Part shown: positions 8,873 through 14,712 of the stretch, in pieces
How the letters are laid out: each line of letters starts with the position of its first letter
How positions within the stretch are numbered: position 1 is the first letter of the stretch
Assembly (NCBI GenBank): GCA_937875295.1
Contig: CALLXS010000083.1
Span: forward strand, 1 to 14,712
Length of the DNA: 14,712 nucleotides
Source of the DNA: an uncultured bacterium
GTDB lineage: Bacteria > Bacteroidota > Ignavibacteria > Kapaibacteriales > UBA2268
Direction: 5' to 3'
Position numbers and translations under genes: made by a program
Notes under the pieces: generated by a model
What the model was told of the DNA's origin: nothing
The model's database searches: none
What the model saw: the letters and a program-made list of their open reading frames with translations, nothing else

Positions 8873-9880
8873 ATGCTAAATATTGGTGTAATAGGAGCTG
8901 GGCATTTAGGTGCTATTCATATAAAATTATTATCACAAAATAAATCTATAAATTTAATTGGAATTTATGATACTGATGTATTTAAAGCTAAAGAAATTGC
9001 AAATATTTATAATATAATATCTTTTGATTCTCAAATAGATTTAATTAAAAATTGTGATTGTCTAATAATTGCAAGTCCCACTATTTTTCACCATAGTATT
9101 GCTAAAGAATGCTTATTGCAAGGAAAACATTGCTTTATAGAAAAGCCTATTACTGATACTTATTCAAATGCTTTAGAATTAATTCAAATTGCTAAAGATA
9201 AAAATTTAATTCTTCAAGTGGGTCACGTCGAAAGATTTAATCCTGTAATGGCTGTATTAGACAAATATGAAATAAGTCCACTTTTTATTGAAGGGCATAG
9301 ATTAAGCCAATTTAAACCACGCTCATTAGATGTCTCGGTTGTTCATGATTTAATGATTCATGATATTGACATTTGCTTAATGCTGACAAAATCAAAAATA
9401 AAAAAAATTGAAGCAAATGGAGTATCAGTGCTTACAAATTCTACTGATATTGCAAATGCTCGAATTCATTTTAATAATGGTGCTGTTGCTAATCTAACTG
9501 CTTCAAGAATATCAGCAAAACCAATGAGAAAATTAAGGATATTTCAGAAATCAGCCTATTTTTCACTTGACTTTGAAAAACAAGATGTGAAAATTTTTGG
9601 ATTAACCGAAAATAATATTAATCCTAATAATATAAATCCAGAAAACGAAAAAATACAAAATTCTATAATTTTAGGAACAATTGAGTTAGATTCAATAAAT
9701 AAAAATATTATTATGGAAAACCCAACTGTTCCCAATATAAATGCAATTGAACAAGAGCATTATTCGTTTATTAATTCAATTGTAAATAATTCTCCTGCTA
9801 AAGTCAATGGAGATGAGGCTGCCGAAGCATTGAGAATTGTTGAAATAATTAATGATTTAATTATAGAACAAAAAATATGA
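8873..9880 (+). CDS. Gfo/Idh/MocA family NAD(P)-dependent sugar oxidoreductase
   Basis: The 335-residue protein has an N-terminal Rossmann fold with the dinucleotide loop GVIGAGHLG (5-13). The family motif EKP follows at 90-92 (catalytic Lys91), then GHVERFNP (117-124). DLMIHDIDI (159-167) provides the HDxD residues (His163, Asp166) of the C-terminal substrate domain. Enzymes of this family oxidise or reduce hydroxyls of sugars and nucleotide sugars. The particular subfamily (HRL..F.PR, then VVHDLMIHDIDI) is one I associate with Bacteroidota and Chlorobi. A GnnA-like UDP-GlcNAc 3-dehydrogenase role is possible, but no GnnB-type aminotransferase is in view to support it. The stop overlaps the glycosyltransferase start by 4 bp (ATGA), indicating coupled translation and a likely shared sugar pathway. 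Confidence 0.92.
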   Translation: MLNIGVIGAGHLGAIHIKLLSQNKSINLIGIYDTDVFKAKEIANIYNIISFDSQIDLIKNCDCLIIASPTIFHHSIAKECLLQGKHCFIEKPITDTYSNALELIQIAKDKNLILQVGHVERFNPVMAVLDKYEISPLFIEGHRLSQFKPRSLDVSVVHDLMIHDIDICLMLTKSKIKKIEANGVSVLTNSTDIANARIHFNNGAVANLTASRISAKPMRKLRIFQKSAYFSLDFEKQDVKIFGLTENNINPNNINPENEKIQNSIILGTIELDSINKNIIMENPTVPNINAIEQEHYSFINSIVNNSPAKVNGDEAAEALRIVEIINDLIIEQKI

Positions 9881-11052
9881 CTTTTACAATTATAAATATA
9901 GTTTTAATATCAGTTATATTATATTCTTTAGTATTATATCCTATTTTGTTGGTTATTTTATCTTTCTTTTTTAAGAATACTCCAGCCACAGATAAAGATT
10001 TTAAACCTGCTATTACATTTATAATTGCAGCATATAATGAACAAAATTATATTTCAGATGCTCTTCAATCAATTTTAGATCTTGATTATGATCTTAATAA
10101 AATTCAAGTAATAATTGGCTCCGACGGCTCTACGGACAGAACAATTGAAATATCTAATTCATATAAAGATAAATTTAAGGATTTAACCATTCTTGACTTG
10201 AAAAGAGGTGGTAAAAATAATGTCTTAAATGAGTCTTATAAGCATATTAAGAATGATTATATTTATATTTTAGATGCTGATTTTAGGCTTAAACCAAATT
10301 CTATAAATGAATCTATTAAATATTTTACAGACCCAAATATTGGTGCTGTAATTAGTAAATTAAATATTATATCAGGTGCTAAACCAACTAATGCCGGTGA
10401 AATTGGAGAAAGTACATATCAAAAATTTGATAATTTTATAAAAGTAAAAGAATCTGAAATTTGGTCTACACTTAATAATTTCGGATGCTATGGAATTAGA
10501 AAAGAATTGCTATACCCTATTCCAAATAACAAAGTTTGTGATGATATGTATAATATACTTCGAGTTGCTTCTGAAAAAAGAAGAGTATTTATTACAAATG
10601 AATCAATTGTCAATGAAGTAAGGGAAAAATATACTGCTGAAGAAATAAAAAGAAGAGAGCGTATCTCTTCTGGTTCTATTTCTACTCTTTTAGCTGTACC
10701 TCAAATTTTAAATCCAAAATTAGGTTGGTCAAGTTTCTTCTTTTTTTCCCATAGATTTATTCGATTTTTCTATCCAATTATTTTAATATTAGTTTTAGTA
10801 TTTACTCCTTTTATGTATTGTGAAAATACAACAATATTTTATATATTCGCCATAGGACAGATTATTTTTTATCTTTTTTCATTTATTGGATATTTACTTG
10901 ATAAAAAGAACATAGTATTACCACTATTTTCATTCCCATATTTCTTTTTAATGCTTAATATTGGATATTTTAACGGAATTATTCAATTCATTAAAAATGA
11001 ACAAAGTGCTGTCTGGGAAAGAGCTGATACTCAGCAAAATTCAAATATATAA
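9877..11052 (+). CDS. Membrane-anchored family 2 glycosyltransferase
   Basis: The 391-residue protein has an N-terminal membrane helix (about 5-32), a cytoplasmic GT-A domain (about 44-260) and about three to four C-terminal membrane segments (about 285-375). The GT2 motifs are in order: IIAAYNEQ (49-56), SDGSTD (82-87) for UDP binding, DAD (133-135) for metal binding, and a DD pair (222-223) in the acceptor/base region. In place of QxxRW there is KRRERISSG (248-256). This organisation resembles processive or EPS/PGA-type GT2 enzymes, which build polysaccharide at the inner membrane. Donor and acceptor cannot be read from sequence. It is the second gene of the plus-strand pair and faces the ferritin gene tail to tail. 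Confidence 0.92.
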   Translation: MTFTIINIVLISVILYSLVLYPILLVILSFFFKNTPATDKDFKPAITFIIAAYNEQNYISDALQSILDLDYDLNKIQVIIGSDGSTDRTIEISNSYKDKFKDLTILDLKRGGKNNVLNESYKHIKNDYIYILDADFRLKPNSINESIKYFTDPNIGAVISKLNIISGAKPTNAGEIGESTYQKFDNFIKVKESEIWSTLNNFGCYGIRKELLYPIPNNKVCDDMYNILRVASEKRRVFITNESIVNEVREKYTAEEIKRRERISSGSISTLLAVPQILNPKLGWSSFFFFSHRFIRFFYPIILILVLVFTPFMYCENTTIFYIFAIGQIIFYLFSFIGYLLDKKNIVLPLFSFPYFFLMLNIGYFNGIIQFIKNEQSAVWERADTQQNSNI

Positions 11053-11138
11053 TTTTAATCGTCTTTGTAATTATTCAATCTTATAGAGATCTGTTTTTAA
11101 GCAAAATTCAATTCTCATTGCTTATAAACACGTAGAAT

Positions 11139-11172
11139 AAAAAAAAGGGAGAAGTCTATTTAGGCTCCTCCC
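11139..11172 (-). terminator. Intrinsic terminator of the ferritin gene
   Basis: Arms at 11147-11157 and 11162-11172 form an 11-bp stem, with one A-C mismatch and one G-T pair, around a 4-nt loop. On the minus strand the GC-rich stem is followed by eight T (11146-11139), a textbook terminator 20 bp after the ferritin stop. On the plus strand no T tract follows, so it serves the glycosyltransferase less well. Confidence 0.85.
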
Positions 11173-11192
11173 ATTAATATTTAAGAAAATAT

Positions 11193-11708
11193 TTATATTT
11201 GATTAATACTTACTGGAGTATATACTCTTGATTTTAACTCAGTATCAATCAAAAATATGTATGATTTATTATTATCACATAATTTAACTCTTGCTTCTAA
11301 TTCAGAAGTATTTTCTTCTTCTTCCACTTGTTCTTTAATGAACCATTGAAGGAAATTGCATGTAGCAAAATCCTTGTGTTCAGTTGCTAAAGAATATAAA
11401 TTATGTATGCTTTCAGTTACAAATTGTTCATGCTTATAAGTAGCTGTAATTACTTCTAAAATCGAATCCCATTTATGCTCTGGTTCATTAATTTTTGGCA
11501 CAATTACTTCGCCTCCACGTTGTAAAATATAATCAAATATTAACATTGCGTGGTCCATCTCTTCTTTAGCTTGAATACGCATCCAATTTGCAAATCCGTT
11601 CAAACTATTTGCACTAAAATATGCTGCCATCGAGAGATATAAATTTGAAGAGTAAAACTCTTTTTCGAATTGCTCATTTAATGCTTTTAATACTATTTGG
11701 TTTATCAT
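11193..11708 (-). CDS. ftnA: Non-haem ferritin (FtnA-like iron storage protein)
   Basis: This 171-residue protein is close to the usual FtnA length of about 165. All ferroxidase residues fall at the positions known from E. coli FtnA: Glu17, Glu50, His53, Glu94, Gln127 and Glu130. Family members form 24-subunit cages that oxidise Fe(II) and store it as ferric mineral in the cytoplasm. No haem-ligand methionine at the bacterioferritin position was noted. It is probably a single-gene transcript: a strong terminator lies directly downstream, and the upstream flavoprotein gene ends 83 bp away. An 8-bp inverted repeat lies in that gap. No TAnnTTTG box was found upstream, so the promoter is unassigned. 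Confidence 0.96.
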   Translation of the reverse strand: MINQIVLKALNEQFEKEFYSSNLYLSMAAYFSANSLNGFANWMRIQAKEEMDHAMLIFDYILQRGGEVIVPKINEPEHKWDSILEVITATYKHEQFVTESIHNLYSLATEHKDFATCNFLQWFIKEQVEEEENTSELEARVKLCDNNKSYIFLIDTELKSRVYTPVSINQI

Positions 11709-11755
11709 TATTATTATAATCCTATTTTGTTAGAAAAAATATTTATACATTTTTG

Positions 11756-11784
11756 ACGAAATAAAAAATAAATTAGTATTTCGT
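11756..11784. promoter_or_regulatory. Inverted repeat between flavoprotein 3' end and ferritin start
   Basis: ACGAAATA (11756-11763) and TATTTCGT (11777-11784) are perfect 8-bp inverted arms 13 bp apart, centred 62 bp upstream of the ferritin ATG. The site could be an operator for ferritin. It could also be a poor terminator for the flavoprotein gene, whose stop is at 11792, but no T tract follows the stem on the minus strand. Confidence 0.35.
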
Positions 11785-11791
11785 GTTTTGC

Positions 11792-13309
11792 TTAAAAATT
11801 AAATAAATTACCAATATTTAAAATATGATTAGGATCAAGTGATGTTTTAAGTGATCTCATTTGATTTATTATTTCGCTTCCAAACATTTTTTCTAAATAT
11901 TTGACTTTTAATTTACCTATTCCATGTTCTGCTGATACAGTACCTTTCATTTTTAAAACTTGTTCTAAAGCTTCATCATAAAATTTCTGAGCATTTTCTT
12001 TGTCTCTTTCATTTTCATAAAATACATTTCCATGCAAATGATTATTGCCAATATGCCCATATATAACTCTGTTTAAATTATATTTTTCTGATTTTTCGAC
12101 AATTGCATTATATAGATTTGATAGATTTCCATTTGGTACTGCCCCATCTACACCTACTTTATATTGATTATTTTGAGCAATTAATTCATATACTTTCTCG
12201 GGCAAAGTGTGCCGGAATTCAGTAAATTTTCTATGTTCATCTGGAGTCTGAGCCACCCAAGTCTCATCGCTTAGATTAGTATATTTCACAATCAAATCAT
12301 ACCACGAAGATAATATTAGATCACTCTTTTCTTCATTATTTATACCATGCTCAAAAAATAATTCCTGCTCTACCCAAATTGCTGATTCATATTGAGTTCC
12401 AATTTGAGTATATTTTTCTCTAAGCATTTTTAAGCTATATTTATCAAAAAATTCAATTAAACGTGGATTAGCAGTTGTTAAATTTTTATATGAATTATCA
12501 TTATAATTTATTTTATTGTTTTGCAATTCTTCGACAAATGATATACATTTATTTATATCATCAAAAAATACAATTAATCCTAATATATTATCCGGCTTTT
12601 TCATAACATTTAAAGTAATTTCAGAAATGAAACCTAATGTCCCTTCAGCTCCGATAAAATAATCTATTGGATGAATATTTTGTGAAGTGTAATACCCAGC
12701 TGAATGCTTAAATTTTGGAATTTCATAATTTAAAATTGGTAATTGAATTTCTTTGCCCGATAGAGTTGTTAATGAAATCACTTCTTTTAAATTTTCATTT
12801 TGTACTTTATCTACTTTTATATTTCTATTTAAAATTAATATTTCTCCGTTTGTTAAAATGATTCTTAATTCCTCTACGAAATTTCTCATTGATCCATATA
12901 AATAAGTACGAGAGCCAGAAGCGTTAGTAGAAACATTTCCTCCAATACTTGCTGTGGTTTCTGTCGGATTAGTTGGCAAAAAATATCCATTTTCCTCTAA
13001 GATTTCAGAAATTTCATTTGTTGTAACAGCAGATTGAACTGTAATTGTTTTCTTATTTTCATTAAACTCAATTATTTTATTAAATTTTTCTGAGCTAACT
13101 ACGACTCCACCTTTTGGAACTCTGCCTCCAGCAAGTCCCGTTCCTGCTCCTGAAATAGTAACTAATTTATTTTGAGAATTTAATTCCTTTAAAAGCTCAG
13201 CTAATTCAACTTCATTTTCTGGGATATATACTTTTTCAGCTTCACCTCTAAAATTTGAAGAATCAAGAGTGTAGGTGTTAACAAGATCTTTTTCGCTTTT
13301 GACTATCAT
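11792..13309 (-). CDS. FAD-linked 2-hydroxyacid dehydrogenase (GlcD / D-lactate dehydrogenase family)
   Basis: The 505-residue protein has an N-terminal PCMH-type FAD-binding domain (about 25-240) with SGAGTGLAGG (53-62) and the stretch from PTNPTE to STNASGSRTYLYG (112-139). A GAEGTLGFISEI motif closes the FAD domain. The C-terminal FAD-oxidase domain has HIGNNHLH (419-426) and AEHGIGKLK (460-468), the histidine-rich substrate and metal site of the family. Known members oxidise D-lactate, glycolate or other D-2-hydroxyacids and pass electrons to quinones or cytochromes. There is no fused iron-sulfur (GlcF-like) domain and no separate GlcE/GlcF gene in view, so a stand-alone D-lactate dehydrogenase is the more likely role. 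Substrate choice remains inference. Confidence 0.9.
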   Translation of the reverse strand: MIVKSEKDLVNTYTLDSSNFRGEAEKVYIPENEVELAELLKELNSQNKLVTISGAGTGLAGGRVPKGGVVVSSEKFNKIIEFNENKKTITVQSAVTTNEISEILEENGYFLPTNPTETTASIGGNVSTNASGSRTYLYGSMRNFVEELRIILTNGEILILNRNIKVDKVQNENLKEVISLTTLSGKEIQLPILNYEIPKFKHSAGYYTSQNIHPIDYFIGAEGTLGFISEITLNVMKKPDNILGLIVFFDDINKCISFVEELQNNKINYNDNSYKNLTTANPRLIEFFDKYSLKMLREKYTQIGTQYESAIWVEQELFFEHGINNEEKSDLILSSWYDLIVKYTNLSDETWVAQTPDEHRKFTEFRHTLPEKVYELIAQNNQYKVGVDGAVPNGNLSNLYNAIVEKSEKYNLNRVIYGHIGNNHLHGNVFYENERDKENAQKFYDEALEQVLKMKGTVSAEHGIGKLKVKYLEKMFGSEIINQMRSLKTSLDPNHILNIGNLFNF

Positions 13310-13341
13310 AATTCTTTAAAATATTATTTAAAAATAATTTA

Positions 13342-13349
13342 CAAATATA
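13342..13349 (-). promoter_or_regulatory. Bacteroidota-type -7 box upstream of the flavoprotein gene
   Basis: TATATTTG on the minus strand matches TAnnTTTG and lies 33 bp before the start at 13309. The upstream TTTG element is not seen at the expected spacing. TATA-rich matches arise easily by chance here, so this is weaker than the uppS and tRNA promoters. Confidence 0.4.
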
Positions 13350-13460
13350 ACACTTATAATATATTTAATCATTTAATAATTGTAACTTTAATAGCTCTTA
13401 TAACGTAGTACAGAAGTGAAAGAAGTAATTAAATAATCAATCTCTTATTTGTTAATTACT

Positions 13461-13492
13461 TTTGATAATATAAGCAAAATTGATTAATTTTG
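13461..13492 (+). promoter_or_regulatory. Full Bacteroidota-type promoter of uppS
   Basis: TTTG (13461-13464), 20 nt, then TAATTTTG (13485-13492) match both promoter elements and their spacing exactly, and repeat the arrangement of the tRNA-Arg promoter. Transcription would start near 13500, giving a leader of about 40 nt before the proposed TTG start. Confidence 0.65.
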
Positions 13493-13540
13493 TAGTTTGT
13501 ATAAAAACAATTATTTAAGAAATTAAAATATAAAATTTAA

Positions 13541-14332
13541 TTGGAAATAAACAATATTTCGATATGGAATAGTACTATTAGCAATGAAGAGAAAATTTTA
13601 AAAGAAAAATTCTCTGAAATTGGTAATTTACCTAAACACATTGCTATAATAATGGATGGTAATGGTAGATGGGCTATAAATCGTAATTTAGATAGATCCT
13701 ATGGGCATAAAGAAGGCATCGAATCAATTAAAAAGATTGTAAAAGCTGCTTCAAATATTGGTATAAATTATTTGACACTTTATGCTTTTTCAATTGAAAA
13801 CTGGAATAGACCTAAAGAAGAAGTTGATATTTTAATGAATCTCTTGGTAATTCATCTAAATAAAGAATTAGACCAATTACATAGAAATAATGTAAAGATT
13901 ACTACTATTGGCAATTTTTCTTCTCTCCCTGCTACTGCTCAAGAAATTCTTAATGAATCGATTGAAATGACAAAGCATAATAATGGTCTAAATCTTACAT
14001 TCGCTTTAAGCTATTCAGGTAGGTGGGATATAATTCAAGCTGTTAAAAAAATTGCTAATGAGATAAAATTAGAAACTTTAGAAATTAATGATATCGATGT
14101 TGATATTTTTTCTCAATATTTAACTACTAGAAATTTACCAGATCCTGATTTATTAATTAGAACAAGTGGCGAAATGCGGATAAGCAACTATTTATTATGG
14201 GAGATAGCTTATTCAGAAATGTATATTACAGATACTTTTTGGCCTGATTTCAACCGTAATGAACTTTACAAAGCTATAGAATCATTTAATTCACGTGAGC
14301 GACGTTTCGGTAAAATTTCTGAACAACTGTAG
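13541..14332 (+). CDS. uppS: Undecaprenyl diphosphate synthase (cis-isoprenyl transferase)
   Basis: The enzyme condenses isopentenyl units onto farnesyl diphosphate to make the C55 lipid carrier for peptidoglycan and O-antigen. Family motifs are complete: MDGNGRWA (38-45, catalytic Asp39), the region around SIENWNRP (84-91), and RTSGEMRISNYLLW (207-220) followed by Glu226, matching the E. coli Arg194/Arg200/Ser202/Glu213 set. The start is unusual. An in-frame TAA lies directly before the TTG at 13541, and no in-frame ATG or GTG occurs before the conserved Met38, so TTG is the only standard start that keeps the family's N-terminal region. This gives 263 residues, slightly longer than usual. 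A full promoter lies about 50 bp upstream. Confidence 0.95.
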   Translation: MEINNISIWNSTISNEEKILKEKFSEIGNLPKHIAIIMDGNGRWAINRNLDRSYGHKEGIESIKKIVKAASNIGINYLTLYAFSIENWNRPKEEVDILMNLLVIHLNKELDQLHRNNVKITTIGNFSSLPATAQEILNESIEMTKHNNGLNLTFALSYSGRWDIIQAVKKIANEIKLETLEINDIDVDIFSQYLTTRNLPDPDLLIRTSGEMRISNYLLWEIAYSEMYITDTFWPDFNRNELYKAIESFNSRERRFGKISEQL

Positions 14333-14368
14333 ATAAATTTAACTATTTTGAATAATAGCGATTAACTA

Positions 14369-14410
14369 CCCCGTCAGGCTTTGCCTGTCACCCCTTCGCC
14401 CCGAAGGGGA
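14369..14410. repeat. GC-rich double-hairpin element between uppS and polA
   Basis: Two hairpins sit 1 nt apart. GTCAGGCTTTGCCTGTC (14373-14389) has a TTT loop and one T-T mismatch. CCCCTTCGCCCCGAAGGGG (14391-14409) has a perfect 8-bp stem and a CCC loop. A preceding CCCC (14369-14372) could compete for the same GGGG. The block is far more GC-rich than everything around it. It lies between convergent genes, so it may act as a terminator, but no T tract follows on either strand. Its compact palindromic form resembles dispersed intergenic repeats; copy number cannot be judged from one window. Confidence 0.6.
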
Positions 14411-14486
14411 ATTTGAAAAACCATATAAATCGCAAAAATCACAGTTCAGACAATAGAAATGAACTAATATATAATTCAAAATGATA

Positions 14487-14712
14487 TTAGCTATGAGCTT
14501 CAAACCAATTCTTCCCAAAATTCATATTGACAACGATAGGCACTTCACCTAACGGAAAAGCATTTGTCATATTAGTTTGTACTATGTTTGCGATAATTTC
14601 GGTTTCGTCAGGTGTAACATCAAAAACAAGTTCATCATGCACCTGTAAAATCATTTTAGATTTCATTTTATCTTTCTCTAACCTGTTGAAAATTCTAACC
14701 ATAGCAACTTTA
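14487..14712 (-). CDS. polA: DNA polymerase I, C-terminal fragment (5' end outside window)
   Basis: The last 74 codons of a gene entering from the right edge are visible; the frame is open to the edge. Motif C of family A polymerases, QVHDELVFDV, is present with the metal-binding Asp of VHDE. It is preceded by a KVAMVRI segment that fits the conserved helix before motif C. The ending FGKNWFEAHS matches the usual PolA C-terminus (GxNWxEAH). An internal ATG at 14700-14702 is not the real start. DNA polymerase I fills gaps in repair and removes Okazaki primers. The gene converges on uppS with the GC-rich hairpin element between them. Confidence 0.95.
   Translation of the reverse strand, partial: KVAMVRIFNRLEKDKMKSKMILQVHDELVFDVTPDETEIIANIVQTNMTNAFPLGEVPIVVNMNFGKNWFEAHS

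Noticed and set aside
11756..11784. Inverted repeat as terminator of the flavoprotein gene
   Set aside because: The loop is long, the stem is AT-rich and no T tract follows on the minus strand; listed instead as a possible regulatory site.

Overview
The window is a stretch of a strongly AT-rich bacterial chromosome with eleven protein genes (two cut by the window edges) and one tRNA gene. Several features point to the phylum Bacteroidota or a close FCB relative. The large secreted protease has a YPNP motif and a FlgD-like C-terminal domain typical of type IX secretion system (T9SS) cargo. Five promoter -7 boxes match TAnnTTTG, two of them with a TTTG element exactly 20 nt upstream. Shine-Dalgarno sequences are mostly absent. 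KdsB shows that the cell is Gram-negative. The sequence alone does not fix a genus.

Layout: positions 1-6669 (minus strand) hold a tight three-gene unit. In transcription order it encodes an O-antigen polymerase/ligase-like membrane protein, a 1418-residue T9SS subtilisin-like protease with FG-GAP-like repeats, and an AsnB-type glutamine amidotransferase that runs off the left edge. Upstream of it, also on minus, is a tRNA-Arg(TCT) with a full promoter and an oddly mismatched acceptor stem. Positions 6999-8673 (minus) hold kdsB overlapping an L,D-transpeptidase gene. From 8873 (plus) come a Gfo/Idh/MocA oxidoreductase and a membrane family-2 glycosyltransferase that overlap by 4 bp. A convergent junction with a strong hairpin terminator follows, then ferritin and a GlcD/D-lactate dehydrogenase-like flavoprotein, both on minus. 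A divergent promoter region leads to uppS (plus). A compact GC-rich double hairpin separates uppS from the 3' end of polA (minus).

Functionally the region is dominated by the cell envelope: Kdo activation (KdsB), undecaprenyl carrier synthesis (UppS), peptidoglycan cross-linking (YkuD), sugar modification and transfer (Gfo/Idh, GT2), and polysaccharide polymerisation (Wzy/WaaL-like). Most genes belong to well-known families. The parts that deserve a second look are the polymerase-T9SS protease-amidotransferase operon, the tRNA-Arg whose 3' half looks decayed although promoter and identity elements are intact, and the GC-rich hairpin element next to polA.
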